A model generated the notes under the pieces. It had not been told where the DNA came from, did no database searches, and worked only from the letters and a program-made list of their open reading frames with translations. Below, piece by piece: positions 38,896 to 48,573 of a stretch of 64,000 bases of DNA. A program made the translations under genes and the position numbers. How positions within the stretch are numbered: position 1 is the stretch's first letter; each line of letters begins with the position of its first letter. The DNA comes from Corynebacterium amycolatum. GTDB lineage: Bacteria; Actinomycetota; Actinomycetes; Mycobacteriales; Mycobacteriaceae. The stretch lies in contig NZ_CP069513.1 of assembly GCF_016889425.1 (NCBI RefSeq), forward strand, positions 124,001 through 188,000, in the 5' to 3' direction.

Positions 38896-39753
38896 CTAGG
38901 CCAGGCCAGCGAGCTTTTCAGCGCGCTCGACGACATTGCGTACGAGGAAAGCGCGAGTCAGTGGGCCGACACCACCTGGGTTCGGGGATACGTAACCGGC
39001 AATGTCCCAGACGTCATCAGCAACGTCACCGGCCAGCTTGCCGTCGACACGCGAAACTCCCACGTCGAGTACAGCAGCGCCAGGCTTGACCATGTCTGCC
39101 GTAAGCATATGAGCGACACCAGCGGCTGCGATGATGACGTCAGCCTGACGGGTTTCAGCGGCCAAATCCTTGGTGCCGGTGTGGCACAGCGTCACGGTGG
39201 AGTTCTCGCTGCGGCGAGTGAGCATCAGCCCGATTGGGCGACCGACGGTGACACCGCGGCCGATAACAACAACCTTGGCTCCATTGAGCTCGACGCCGAA
39301 GCGTCGCAGCAGGTGGATACAGCCGTTTGGGGTACACGGCAGTGGCGCTGGCTCGTTGAGAACCAGCTTGCCCAGGTTTACCGGGTGGAGCCCATCGGCG
39401 TCCTTCTCCGGATCGATGAGGCCCAGAATACGGTTTTCATCCAGGTGCTTCGGCAGTGGCAACTGAACAATGTAGCCTGTGCACTCCGGGCTTTCGTTCA
39501 GCTCGGTGATTACTGCCTCGAGTTCTTCCTGCGTGGTGTCAGCTGAGAGATCACGGCGGATAGAGGCGATACCAATCTGCTCACAGTCGCGATGCTTCAT
39601 CTTGACGTAAGAGTGGCTGCCTGGATCATCACCAACCAACACGGTGGCCAACCCCGGGGTGTAGCCGGCTTCCTTCAAACGCTCAACGCGCTTTTCCAGG
39701 TCTTCAAAGATTTCGTCTCGGTAGAGTTTGCCATCAAGCTTTGTCGCTGCCAT
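38896..39753 (-). CDS. folD: Methylenetetrahydrofolate dehydrogenase / cyclohydrolase
   Basis: A bifunctional cytosolic enzyme interconverting methylene-, methenyl- and formyl-THF. Motifs: the substrate Tyr-Lys region [29 protein letters not shown], and the NADP loop [20 protein letters not shown], ending [15 protein letters not shown]. From ATG 39753 it has 285 residues, a normal length. TAAGAT sits about ten bases before the start, so the mRNA could be leaderless. It is followed by DUF3017 and preceded by trmL. Confidence 0.95.
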   Translation of the reverse strand: MAATKLDGKLYRDEIFEDLEKRVERLKEAGYTPGLATVLVGDDPGSHSYVKMKHRDCEQIGIASIRRDLSADTTQEELEAVITELNESPECTGYIVQLPLPKHLDENRILGLIDPEKDADGLHPVNLGKLVLNEPAPLPCTPNGCIHLLRRFGVELNGAKVVVIGRGVTVGRPIGLMLTRRSENSTVTLCHTGTKDLAAETRQADVIIAAAGVAHMLTADMVKPGAAVLDVGVSRVDGKLAGDVADDVWDIAGYVSPNPGGVGPLTRAFLVRNVVERAEKLAGLA

Positions 39754-39821
39754 GGCATTTATCTTAGGCACAGGAGCGAATAATGCCCAGAAACGCCCTG
39801 TAACCGCCCTCGCCTTTGACC

Positions 39822-40361
39822 CTATTTACCGCCCATAAAGCCCTGTTGACGCCAGACTTCATAAGCAGCCACTGCAGCGGCGTTGGAAAGATTCATGCTG
39901 CGACGAGCGGGCAACATGGGAATTCGGATCAATTGCGTAATTCGCGAATCATCGAGCACTGACTGTTCCAACCCGGTTGGCTCCGGGCCAAAGAGCAGTA
40001 CATCGGTGTTCGTGTACTCAATGTCTGTGTGCCAAGTGTCAGCGTGTGCGGTAAAGGCAAAGATGCGGCACCCTTGGCTGGCAAAGGTCTCCAACGCTTG
40101 ATCGATGGAATCGTGAATACGCACATCGGCCAGGTCATGGTAATCCAGCCCGGCGCGACGCAGATTCTTGTCATCGAAGTTGAACCCCAGTGGCTTGGCC
40201 AGATGCAACATAGCTCCAGATCCCGCACACATGCGGATAGCGTTTCCGGTGTTCGGCGGGATGACAGGCCGGTCAAAAAGCACGTGGCAGGTGTGGCTCT
40301 TAATCCAGTCTGTGGAGTTGGTTGGCTCGGCGTTCGTCGGCTCGGTCGTGGCGCTATTCAT
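39822..40361 (-). CDS. trmL: tRNA (cytidine/uridine-34-2'-O)-methyltransferase TrmL
   Basis: A SPOUT methyltransferase that modifies the wobble ribose of tRNA-Leu. [35 protein letters not shown] is the N-terminal family block. The knotted SAM-binding region has [43 protein letters not shown], including the catalytic Arg and Ser/Asn residues. A ~25-residue Thr/Glu-rich N-terminal extension is present. It is 32 bp downstream of the S9 peptidase gene. Confidence 0.92.
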   Translation of the reverse strand: MNSATTEPTNAEPTNSTDWIKSHTCHVLFDRPVIPPNTGNAIRMCAGSGAMLHLAKPLGFNFDDKNLRRAGLDYHDLADVRIHDSIDQALETFASQGCRIFAFTAHADTWHTDIEYTNTDVLLFGPEPTGLEQSVLDDSRITQLIRIPMLPARRSMNLSNAAAVAAYEVWRQQGFMGGK

Positions 40362-40392
40362 TTCTTCTGTCAGTTCTTTTCCGCTGCTTCTA

Positions 40393-42357
40393 TTACTGAT
40401 CGTTGTTAGTTTCTACTGCCGTTGACGCGCTGGGCACCGCATCACACACGCCGTACTCGGCGAAAAACGCGATGATGGTCTCACCGATGAGCGCTCGGCT
40501 CCTCGGCTTCGAGAACTTATGGCCCTCTCCCTCAACCACCAGAAAATCAGTGGGCACACCATAGGCATCCATGGCGTTGCGCATCTGACCGGACTCTCGC
40601 GGAGGCACGTTGGTATCCCACTCGCCGTGGATGAATAGGGTTGGAGCCTTCATTTCCTCCGCACGGTGCAGTGGCGAGATATCGCGCAGAAGCTCAGCAT
40701 CCTGGTACGGGTAGCCGTATCGAGGGAACGCGGCCTGCGCCAACCAGGGTTCTGTGGATTGGTAGTAGGTTTCAAAACTTGTCATTCCGCAGGCATCGAC
40801 GATGGCAGCAAACTGATCCGGGTACCACGCCGAGGCCAACAGCGACATGAAGCCACCGTAGGATCGCCCACCCAGGGCAATGCGTTCTGGGTCCGCCAAC
40901 CCGGCATCAACGAGGAAGGCACGCGCCGCTGCGATATCCGCAATAGCGGCAAAGCGTCCATAGCGGTCGCCCGCGTGCTCGAATGACCTACCGGACCCCG
41001 AGGAACCGCGCACATTAGGTGTGAACACCACGAAGCCCGCCTCCACAATGCTGGCTAGAACATCGTGGTGAATGGGTTTCGCCTGCAGTTCTGGGCCGCC
41101 GTGGATATGGATGAAAGCCGGCGGTAGTGCGTTTTCGGAAACGTCATTAGAACTATTGCGCACCGACTCTGGAAGGTAGAGCCAGCCAGAGAGTTCCAGC
41201 CCATCGCGGGAAACAAAGTAGACCAGTTCTGGGGCCGGCATGGTCTCCAGATTCTTCTCTTCCAGAGCCAAAATCCGTTCGGTGCGTTCCATATCCAATG
41301 GCTCAATGACACCACCGATATTGCGCAGAATCTCCACCGTTGGCGCAAGGCCTGGCCCTTCTACTGTCAGGGAGATCAGCTCACCGTCTCCGGAGATTGA
41401 CAGCTCGCGCGCAACCATGCCCGGCAATTCCACGTTGCGGCGCACCATCACCCGCATGTCGTCAGTCTGCGGGTGAAAGCCAAGGGTTAGCACCTCGAGC
41501 GTGCTGACCCCACCGCTATTCCACAGCACAGCCGCAGTGGAGGAATCCTCACTAATGACGAATTCTTCGACGTCTTGATCCGGATTGCCAATGAACTCCT
41601 CGACATCGACTTCGATGCCGATCTTCATATCCAAAATCTCCGCTGCGGTCGATTCCGCTGTACGCGGCTCCGTGGTGCTGATACCACTATCGGGAGTAAT
41701 ACCCAGGCGCAGGATGCGACGCTGTTCCGCGCCATGATCTGAGAGCACGAATGCGGTCAGCTTCTCCTGCCCCGTATGCGCCAATAAGACACCGGCATCC
41801 GTGGTGGAGCCAGGATCGGATGGCAACAGCGGCTGCCACTGCTGCCCCGGCCCGACTAGTAGTAGCTCCCGGTGGCCTCGCGGACCCACCCGCACGAGGC
41901 CAAACCCACTTTCAGCCGCTACCAGCTGGCTGTCGGTGCGTCTATCAATGACCTCATACTTTGAGTTTGTCGGGTTGACCAAACGTGCATAGTTAATGCC
42001 CTGGGCATCGACCGCGTTCATCGCCAGGAGATTGTTATCCCATTCCACCAGTGTGGCGCGCATATCCGCATCCATGCGCAGGGGGCGGGCACCATCGACC
42101 TCCGGATCGGTGGATACCAGCCAGGTCTGCAGTCGCTCCGTACCGTACGGAGAGACCTCGCAGGCAATCCACTTTCCATCCGGGGAGTGCAGCACTCTGG
42201 TAACCGGGCCTTCCACCGGCAGTTTCACGGGGCGCTCCTCCCCTAGCCCCTCCGGAGTAATCTCCTGCTGTACCGCACGCGGGTAGCCGCTATCGCGGAC
42301 AATAAAGGCGATTGCACTCCCATCCGGTGCTAACGAGGATTCATAGGTCTGGCGCAT
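40393..42357 (-). CDS. S9-family prolyl oligopeptidase-like serine peptidase
   Basis: A 654-residue cytosolic serine peptidase. The N-terminal ~370 residues form the propeller region (SLAPDGSAIAFIVRDSGYPRAV, LHSPDGKWIACEVSPYG). The C-terminal hydrolase has the nucleophile Ser499 in GGRSYGGFMS, Asp581 in HGEWDTNVPP and His613 in EGEGHKFSKP. It would cleave short peptides or acyl-peptides; the substrate is unknown. The start at 42357 is 18 bp after the dnaE2 stop, so it may be co-transcribed with this SOS-type gene. Confidence 0.9.
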   Translation of the reverse strand: MRQTYESSLAPDGSAIAFIVRDSGYPRAVQQEITPEGLGEERPVKLPVEGPVTRVLHSPDGKWIACEVSPYGTERLQTWLVSTDPEVDGARPLRMDADMRATLVEWDNNLLAMNAVDAQGINYARLVNPTNSKYEVIDRRTDSQLVAAESGFGLVRVGPRGHRELLLVGPGQQWQPLLPSDPGSTTDAGVLLAHTGQEKLTAFVLSDHGAEQRRILRLGITPDSGISTTEPRTAESTAAEILDMKIGIEVDVEEFIGNPDQDVEEFVISEDSSTAAVLWNSGGVSTLEVLTLGFHPQTDDMRVMVRRNVELPGMVARELSISGDGELISLTVEGPGLAPTVEILRNIGGVIEPLDMERTERILALEEKNLETMPAPELVYFVSRDGLELSGWLYLPESVRNSSNDVSENALPPAFIHIHGGPELQAKPIHHDVLASIVEAGFVVFTPNVRGSSGSGRSFEHAGDRYGRFAAIADIAAARAFLVDAGLADPERIALGGRSYGGFMSLLASAWYPDQFAAIVDACGMTSFETYYQSTEPWLAQAAFPRYGYPYQDAELLRDISPLHRAEEMKAPTLFIHGEWDTNVPPRESGQMRNAMDAYGVPTDFLVVEGEGHKFSKPRSRALIGETIIAFFAEYGVCDAVPSASTAVETNNDQ

Positions 42358-42375
42358 AACAATCCATTCTAATAG

Positions 42376-45300
42376 TCAGCGAAAATCTCTACTTCGACCT
42401 GCCACCACCGGCCGCCCCAGAGCCTCGGACATATCCACCAGACGATCGGCCACGATTGTCACCGCACCAGAGGCTGTCTGCGCGATACCGCGCACCACCA
42501 TCGCCCGCGAATTCACCGCTACCGGCCGAAAACGATTCCACAGCCCCGGTGTACACAGCACATTCACCAGCCCAGTTTCGTCCTCCATTCCCAAAAATGT
42601 CACTCCGCCAGCTGTCCCTGGACGTTGCCTATGTGTCACGACTCCCGCCACTTCTACTCGTGTTCCATCGGGCACTGCTTTCAGTTCCGCCGCAGGCACC
42701 ACTCCACGTTCCTGCAGGTCTGCCCGCAACGCAGCTACCGGGTACTGCCCCGGGGTCACTCCCGTTGCCATCAAATCGGCAGCTGCCAGCTCAAACTCCG
42801 TCATGCCGGGCAACGCCGGTGCGTCAGCAAGCGTGAGCCCCGGCAGCATGCCCTCACTTTCCGTCGCCGCCACGCCCGCCGCCCACAGTGCTTGACGACG
42901 GTCAATCCCCAGCGACCCAAGTGCTCCTGCGCGCGCCAGTGCTTCCATGTGCCCAACACCCAGCCGAGCTCTGCGGGCGACATCTGCTGCGTTGACAAAT
43001 GGCCGCGCTGCGACGATACGTTCCGCCACGCCATTGCCCACACCGGCAATGGCACCGAGCCCCAAACGAATACGACCATCGATGACGCTGGCTTCCACGC
43101 CTGAAACTGCGATATCCGGACCATCGCAGCCGATACCGCGCCGGCGGGCATCGGCAATCAACGACTGCGGAGAGTAAAACCCCATGGGCTGAGCACGGAG
43201 CAACGCTACACAGAACTCCGCCGGATAGTGGTACTTAAACCAGGCCGAGAAATACACCAAGGAGGCAAACGACTGCGCGTGTGATTCAGGGAAACCGTAG
43301 GCGGCAAAGGCCACTATCTTGTTCCACAGTTGTTCCCCAATATCCGCATCAATGCCACTGGTGCGCTCCAGCCCAGCCAGAAAACGGGCATGGAGCGCTT
43401 CCATTTTGGCCACTGAGCGCTTCGACCCCATAGCGCGGCGCAGCGAGTCCGCTTCCGCCCCGCTGAAACCCGCCGCATCGACGGCCATTTGCATCAGCTG
43501 CTCTTGAAATAGCGGAATGCCCAGTGTCTTCCCGAGAGACTTCTCCAACACCGGATGCTCATAGGTCACCGGTTCGAGTCCATTTCGGCGGCGAATGTAG
43601 GGGTGCACGCTACCGCCTTGAATGGGGCCTGGGCGAATGAGTGCCACCTCCACCACCAGATCAAAGAACTCCCTCGGCTTCAGTCGGGGCAAGGTGGCCA
43701 GCTGCGCGCGCGATTCCACCTGAAACACGCCCACCGCGTCCGCGCGTGCCAACATCTCGTAAACCTCCGGTTCAGCGACATCTATTTCCCACAGGTTCAC
43801 TCGGCGCCCGTGCTGTTCATAGACCAAGTCAATGCAATGGTGGATGGCCTCCAGCATTCCGAGGCCAAGCAGGTCGAACTTCACCAGTCCCGCTGCCGCA
43901 CAGTCATCCTTATCCCACTGCACTACTGAGCGCCCCTCCATGCGTGCCCATTCCACTGGCACGACATCCGCAATCGGCCGATCACAAATCACCATTCCGC
44001 CAGAGTGAATGCCTAAATGACGAGGCTGCCCACGAAGCTGCTCTGCCAGTTTCCGCACCGGCTCCGGCGGACACGCTTCTCGGTCTCTGCCCCACGCATC
44101 GATAACGCCCGGCGAGTATCGCAACACCCGCGCCGCATCGCGCAATGCGCCGCGCCGCCGGTAGGTAATGACATTGGCCACCTGCGCAGCATTGTCACGA
44201 CCATACTTTTCATAGACGTATTGGATAACCTCTTCCCTACGACCAGACTCGATGTCTACATCGATATCCGGCGGACCATCCCGTTCTGGCGACAAAAACC
44301 TCTCGAACAACAGCCCGGCGCTAATGGGGTCAACATTGGTGATCCCCAGCGCAAAACACACCACCGAGTTAGCGGCCGAACCGCGCCCCTGCGCCAGAAT
44401 TCCCGCCCGGCGACAGAACTCACAGATGTCGTGCACGATGAGGAAGTAGCCCGGAAAGCCCAGCTCTCGAATCACAGTCAGCTCATGTTCTAACTGCGCC
44501 CACGCCCGCGCTTGCACGGAGCCGTCCCCAGCTCCATCGACCGGACCATACCGCCGCCGTGCCCCCGCACGGGTAATTTCCCGCAGCCAGGAGTCCTCAT
44601 CGTGGCCCTCTGGCACTTCCCAGCGAGGCAACTCAGGCGCAATGAGGTCAAGCGTAAAAGCACACTCACCTGCAATGTCCTGTGTTGACTGCAGCACCTG
44701 CGCCCCCAGATACCGTGTTGCCGCCGCTAGCTCCTCCCACGAACGCAACCAAGCTCCGCCTGCCGGCTCCAGTCGTGACTCGAACCCGTCTAAGTCCTCT
44801 CTCACAGCAAGAGCCTGTTTAGCCCCCGCCAACCGGCTTGTCGCAGGCGAAGCCGACGTCGCAGCAGAGGAAACCACCTCCCGCAGGCCATACTTCACAG
44901 CTGCGGCTGAAATAGCTTCCGCGTCATCGGCCGCCTGCGCGGTGGGGCTCACGCGGTGTTCGAGTGCCACATTCTCCGCACCGAAGGCCGCAATAAGTTC
45001 TTCCAGGTCGCCGAGCCAGTTAACGTCGGCAAGCACCTGCCAGAAACCACCTGCGGCCTCCCCCAACTTTGGCAGTGGAGGATAGCGGACGACGGACTTC
45101 TCCCCCGCAGACATATGCGCATCACACAGCGCGTGACTCAGGCGCCGATAGCCCTCGGGACCCCGCCCCAGCACCGTGAGGGGCCGCTGCGGAAGCCCCA
45201 GCTCCGCGCCGATAATTGTGGCAATACCAGCCTCCGCTGCAGCCTCGGCAAAACGAGCGATTCCATAGAAACCATCGCGATCTGTCAGCCCCAACACGTT

Positions 45301-45615
45301 TAACCCCAAACGCACAGCCTCGGACACCAATTCTTCCGGATCCGATGCGCCATGCAGGAAGGAATAACTCGAACGACAGTGCAATTCCGCCTTAATATCC
45401 GCAGGCGTAAATGACATGCCACCTCTGCCACCAGCGCCGCTTTCCGGAGCTTCAAAAGCCCCAACGATGGAATCTGACAGCTGCCCCCGCCAGCCGTTGA
45501 AGCTACCATTAGGCTGTAGTTTTCCTGAAAATTTACCCGATAGAATACGCTCAATCCGCGACCAACTCAGTGGTCGACCGGACCGCTCCGACTGCCCGTC
45601 CGAGATGTTTTCCAT
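42376..45615 (-). CDS. dnaE2: Error-prone DNA polymerase III alpha subunit DnaE2 (ImuC)
   Basis: The translesion polymerase of the ImuA'-ImuB-DnaE2 mutasome. From ATG 45615 it has 1079 residues. The PHP domain starts at AELHCRSSYSFLHGASDPEELV with GLNVLGLTDRDGF. The palm carries PPDIDVDIESGRREEVIQYVYEKYG with the catalytic Asp pair, and QGRGSAANSVVCFALGIT precedes it. Helix-hairpin-helix and OB (GTRVEVAGVVTHRQRPGTAGGVTFLGMEDETG) follow. The C-terminus is short, without a tau-binding extension, as is usual for DnaE2. An ATG at 45636 is the alternative. A candidate LexA box lies 34 bp upstream. Confidence 0.95.
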   Translation of the reverse strand: MENISDGQSERSGRPLSWSRIERILSGKFSGKLQPNGSFNGWRGQLSDSIVGAFEAPESGAGGRGGMSFTPADIKAELHCRSSYSFLHGASDPEELVSEAVRLGLNVLGLTDRDGFYGIARFAEAAAEAGIATIIGAELGLPQRPLTVLGRGPEGYRRLSHALCDAHMSAGEKSVVRYPPLPKLGEAAGGFWQVLADVNWLGDLEELIAAFGAENVALEHRVSPTAQAADDAEAISAAAVKYGLREVVSSAATSASPATSRLAGAKQALAVREDLDGFESRLEPAGGAWLRSWEELAAATRYLGAQVLQSTQDIAGECAFTLDLIAPELPRWEVPEGHDEDSWLREITRAGARRRYGPVDGAGDGSVQARAWAQLEHELTVIRELGFPGYFLIVHDICEFCRRAGILAQGRGSAANSVVCFALGITNVDPISAGLLFERFLSPERDGPPDIDVDIESGRREEVIQYVYEKYGRDNAAQVANVITYRRRGALRDAARVLRYSPGVIDAWGRDREACPPEPVRKLAEQLRGQPRHLGIHSGGMVICDRPIADVVPVEWARMEGRSVVQWDKDDCAAAGLVKFDLLGLGMLEAIHHCIDLVYEQHGRRVNLWEIDVAEPEVYEMLARADAVGVFQVESRAQLATLPRLKPREFFDLVVEVALIRPGPIQGGSVHPYIRRRNGLEPVTYEHPVLEKSLGKTLGIPLFQEQLMQMAVDAAGFSGAEADSLRRAMGSKRSVAKMEALHARFLAGLERTSGIDADIGEQLWNKIVAFAAYGFPESHAQSFASLVYFSAWFKYHYPAEFCVALLRAQPMGFYSPQSLIADARRRGIGCDGPDIAVSGVEASVIDGRIRLGLGAIAGVGNGVAERIVAARPFVNAADVARRARLGVGHMEALARAGALGSLGIDRRQALWAAGVAATESEGMLPGLTLADAPALPGMTEFELAAADLMATGVTPGQYPVAALRADLQERGVVPAAELKAVPDGTRVEVAGVVTHRQRPGTAGGVTFLGMEDETGLVNVLCTPGLWNRFRPVAVNSRAMVVRGIAQTASGAVTIVADRLVDMSEALGRPVVAGRSRDFR

Positions 45616-45648
45616 GCCACGAACATTAACCCACACCGCGGACTGAAT

Positions 45649-45664
45649 TCAAACGTATTTTCGA
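45649..45664 (-). promoter_or_regulatory. Candidate LexA (SOS) box at dnaE2
   Basis: TCAAACGTATTTTCGA agrees with the actinobacterial SOS box TCGAAC-N4-GTTCGA at most outer positions (12 of 16 against TCGAACATGTGTTCGA), though both core G's are changed. It lies 34 bp before the dnaE2 ATG, where promoter occlusion is expected. Confidence 0.4.
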
Positions 45665-45793
45665 CTGCCATCTGCATTAAACGTCACCCCCGGGACGCAT
45701 CCGTAAGTCACATCTCAGCCACGTTCGACTGTTTAGGCTGAAGTTGAATTTTCAGCACCACCTGGGCAAGTGCTAGCCTTAACCCCAGAATTA

Positions 45794-45809
45794 AAGACAG
45801 CTTGGTCTA
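45794..45809 (+). promoter_or_regulatory. McbR-like operator upstream of metQNI
   Basis: AAGAC-agcttg-GTCTA matches TAGAC-N6-GTCTA at nine of ten positions and shares the spacer AGCTTG with the site at metY. It lies 54 bp before metQ. This is the best McbR match in the window. Confidence 0.62.
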
Positions 45810-45862
45810 GTTCTGCCTTAAAACTTCAGCTAACAAATCCCATTAAATAAGGAGACCCCTCG

Positions 45863-46729
45863 ATGAACCTCAAGCGTTTTTCCGCCGGTGTACTTACTGT
45901 CGCGTTCGCCGCAACCGGCCTTACTGCCTGTGGCGGCTCGGATGACGCCATTCGTATCGGCACCACGGATGCCGGCAAGAAGGCCTGGACCGTTTTCGAG
46001 CAGAAGGCTTCTGAACAGGGCATTGATCTGGATGTTCAGAACTTCTCCGACTACCAGACTCCGAACCGCGCACTCGATGAGGGCCAGCTCGATGTCAACC
46101 TCTTCCAGCACATCAAGTTCCTGGCTGAGTACAACGTCGGCGCTAAGTCGGACCTGACGCCGATTGGCTCGAGCGAGATTGTCCCGCTGGCTCTGTTCTG
46201 GAAGGACCACAAGTCAGTTGATGAGCTGAAGAAGGGCACCGAGGTCGTTATCCCGAACGACCCTTCCAACCAGGGGCGCGCTATTAACGTGCTGGCTCAG
46301 GCTGGCCTGCTAAAGCTGAAGCAGGATGACCTGCTGACTCCGTCCCCGGCCGACATCGATAAGGAAGCTTCCACAGTCACGGTCCTGCCAGTGGATGCTG
46401 CTCAGACCCCGGCCGCTTACGGCGAGGGTAAGCCTGCCATTATTAATAACTCCTTCCTGGACCGCGCCGGTATCGACCCGAACACCGCCATCTTCCAGGA
46501 TGACCCGAACTCCACGGAGGCAGAGCCGTACATCAACGTCTTTGTCACCAAGGCTGAAAATGCTGACGACCCGAAGTACGCGGAGCTCTCCAAGATCTGG
46601 CACTCCAAGGAGGTCCAGGACGCAGTCGCAGAGGACTCCAAGGGCACCTCGGTTCCGGTTGACCGTTCGGCTAAGGAGCTGCAGGACATTTTGGACCGCG
46701 TCGAAAAGCAGCAGCGCGAGCAGAACTAA
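45863..46729 (+). CDS. metQ: Methionine ABC transporter substrate-binding lipoprotein
   Basis: Binds D/L-methionine outside the membrane and delivers it to MetI. The signal peptide ends in a lipobox, TGLTACGG, so Cys23 is lipid-anchored. The NlpA family core is clear: IRIGTTDAGKKAWTVFEQKASEQGIDLDVQNFSDYQTPNRALDEGQLDVNLFQH, VVIPNDPSNQGRAINVLAQAGLL and PAIINNSFLDRAGIDP. The length of 288 residues is usual. ATG 45863 has AAGGAG upstream. First gene of metQ-metN-metI, with an McbR-like site upstream. Confidence 0.95.
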   Translation: MNLKRFSAGVLTVAFAATGLTACGGSDDAIRIGTTDAGKKAWTVFEQKASEQGIDLDVQNFSDYQTPNRALDEGQLDVNLFQHIKFLAEYNVGAKSDLTPIGSSEIVPLALFWKDHKSVDELKKGTEVVIPNDPSNQGRAINVLAQAGLLKLKQDDLLTPSPADIDKEASTVTVLPVDAAQTPAAYGEGKPAIINNSFLDRAGIDPNTAIFQDDPNSTEAEPYINVFVTKAENADDPKYAELSKIWHSKEVQDAVAEDSKGTSVPVDRSAKELQDILDRVEKQQREQN

Positions 46730-46793
46730 GGCCACTGCCGCTTAAGCACCGCCCACCACCAGGGAACACAGACCAAGGGGCACTGATTCATTC

Positions 46794-47843
46794 GTGACCA
46801 ACAAGGGAACGAAGCTCGAATTCCGCGAGCTGAACAAGCAATTCGGCGACGTCACCGCGCTCGCCGACATCAACCTGACCGTTGAACCCGGCGAAATCCT
46901 CGGCGTCATCGGTTATTCCGGCGCCGGTAAATCAACGCTCATCCGTATGATTAACGGCCTGGAAAAGCCAACATCAGGGCAGGTTTTGCTGGACGACACC
47001 GACATCGTCGGCATCTCCGAGCGCCAGCTACGGGGCCTGCGCCGCAATATCGGCATGATCTTCCAGCACTTCAACCTCTTCCATTCGCGCAACGCGATTC
47101 GCAACGTTGAATATCCGCTGGAACTGGCCGGTATGCCGAAGGCCAAGCGCCGCGCTCGCGCCCAGGAGCTGTTGGAGTTCGTCGGTCTCGGCGACAAGGC
47201 GGAGTCCTTCCCAGAGCAGCTCTCGGGTGGACAGAAGCAGCGTGTCGGCATCGCCCGTGCGCTCGCCACCGAACCGACGCTCCTGCTTGCCGACGAAGCC
47301 ACCTCGGCACTCGACCCGGAAACTACTTCTGGTGTCCTGGATCTGCTGCGTCGCATCAATCGCGAAATGGGTGTCACTATCGTGCTGATTACCCATGACA
47401 TGTCGGTTGTACGCGGTATCGCTGACCGCATGGCCATCATGGAAAATGGGCACATCGTCGAAACTGGTACGGTCCACGGGGTCTTTGCCAATCCCAAGAC
47501 TGAGGTTGGCCGCCGCTTCGCCACCACCGCGCTGCGCGATGTTCCGATTGGTCGTGAACGCGATTCGGTGAATCAGTCTGCCGAGAGCGCAGCGGCTCGC
47601 CTGATCACCATCACTATCAATGACGGTGTTGACCTCGGTGCTCTAGCACAGGCCACTAGTGCCCACGGTGTCGCCGCCTCGGTGGCACACGGTGCAGTCG
47701 CCAATGTGCAAGCGAAGTCCTACGGTCGCCTTACTTTGCGGTTGACTCCGCTGACAGGTGATTCCGCCTCGGATTCCTCTGATTTCGATGCCGCCATTGC
47801 TGCCATTTCCGAACTGACACAGGTAGAGGAGCTTGCATCATGA
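46794..47843 (+). CDS. metN: Methionine ABC transporter ATP-binding protein
   Basis: The ATPase of the methionine importer. Walker A is GYSGAGKSTLIR, the signature LSGGQKQRVGIARALA, Walker B LLLADEATSALD, and the H-loop VLITHDM. The C-terminal ~85 residues (RLITITINDGVDLGALAQATSAH onward) form a NIL/C2 domain, which in E. coli MetN binds methionine and closes the transporter when the cell is replete. GTG 46794 is the start, 64 bp after metQ. Its stop overlaps metI (ATGA). Confidence 0.95.
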   Translation: MTNKGTKLEFRELNKQFGDVTALADINLTVEPGEILGVIGYSGAGKSTLIRMINGLEKPTSGQVLLDDTDIVGISERQLRGLRRNIGMIFQHFNLFHSRNAIRNVEYPLELAGMPKAKRRARAQELLEFVGLGDKAESFPEQLSGGQKQRVGIARALATEPTLLLADEATSALDPETTSGVLDLLRRINREMGVTIVLITHDMSVVRGIADRMAIMENGHIVETGTVHGVFANPKTEVGRRFATTALRDVPIGRERDSVNQSAESAAARLITITINDGVDLGALAQATSAHGVAASVAHGAVANVQAKSYGRLTLRLTPLTGDSASDSSDFDAAIAAISELTQVEELAS

Positions 47844-48541
47844 TCGGTCTCTTAAACTCTCTGCCATCGGTGAGTGGCAAGGACACCAACTGGGATAGCC
47901 TCGGCCCAATGCTGGGCGAGGCATTCGGCCAGACGCTCTACATGGTCTGTGTCGCCATGCTGATTGGTGGTGTCGCAGGTCTGGCAATCGGCGTGCTGCT
48001 CTACACCACCCGCGACGGTGGCGTGTTGCGCAACAAGTTTGTCTACCAGGTCCTCAATGTCCTGATTAACTTTGTCCGCCCAATCCCGTTCATCATCTTG
48101 GTTACGGCCATTGGCCCACTGACAAAGAACGTGGTCGGCACCACGATCGGCACTGAAGCCGCGGTGTTCGTCATGTCGATTGCCGCCACATTCGCCATCG
48201 CGCGACTGGTGGAGCAGAACTTGATGTCCATCGACCCCGGCGTGATTGAGGCCGCCCGTGCGATGGGCGCAAGTCCGTGGCGCATCATCCGCACGGTCGT
48301 CGTGCCGGAGGCACTGGGCCCACTGGTACTTGGCTACACCTTCGCATTCATCGCCGTGGTCGACATGTCGGCTATGGCCGGCTACATCGGCGGCGGCGGA
48401 CTGGGCAACTTCGCAATCACCTACGGCTACCAGGCATTCGACTGGAACGTCACTCTGGTGACAACCCTGGTCATCATCTTCATCGTCCAGTTGGCGCAGA
48501 TTTTCGGCAACTGGCTCTCCAAGAAGATTATGCGCAGGTAG
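47840..48541 (+). CDS. metI: Methionine ABC transporter permease
   Basis: A 233-residue inner-membrane permease with about five membrane segments. The EAA loop that contacts MetN is PGVIEAARAMGASPWRIIRTVVVPEALGPLVLGYTFAFIAVVDMSAMAGYIGGGGLG, a sequence typical of MetI. ATG 47840 overlaps the metN stop by 4 bp, giving translational coupling. The gene ends at a perfect palindrome shared with the convergent gene. Confidence 0.94.
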   Translation: MIGLLNSLPSVSGKDTNWDSLGPMLGEAFGQTLYMVCVAMLIGGVAGLAIGVLLYTTRDGGVLRNKFVYQVLNVLINFVRPIPFIILVTAIGPLTKNVVGTTIGTEAAVFVMSIAATFAIARLVEQNLMSIDPGVIEAARAMGASPWRIIRTVVVPEALGPLVLGYTFAFIAVVDMSAMAGYIGGGGLGNFAITYGYQAFDWNVTLVTTLVIIFIVQLAQIFGNWLSKKIMRR

Positions 48542-48557
48542 CCGCACACATTAGCTA

Positions 48558-48573
48558 GCCGCTAGCTAGCGGC
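48558..48573. repeat. Perfect 16-bp palindrome between convergent metI and ferredoxin-like genes
   Basis: GCCGCTAGCTAGCGGC is its own reverse complement and spans the stop codon of the minus-strand gene; a further TTAGCTAGCC precedes it. It may act as a termination or RNA-stability hairpin for both transcripts, though it has no U-tract. Confidence 0.45.
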
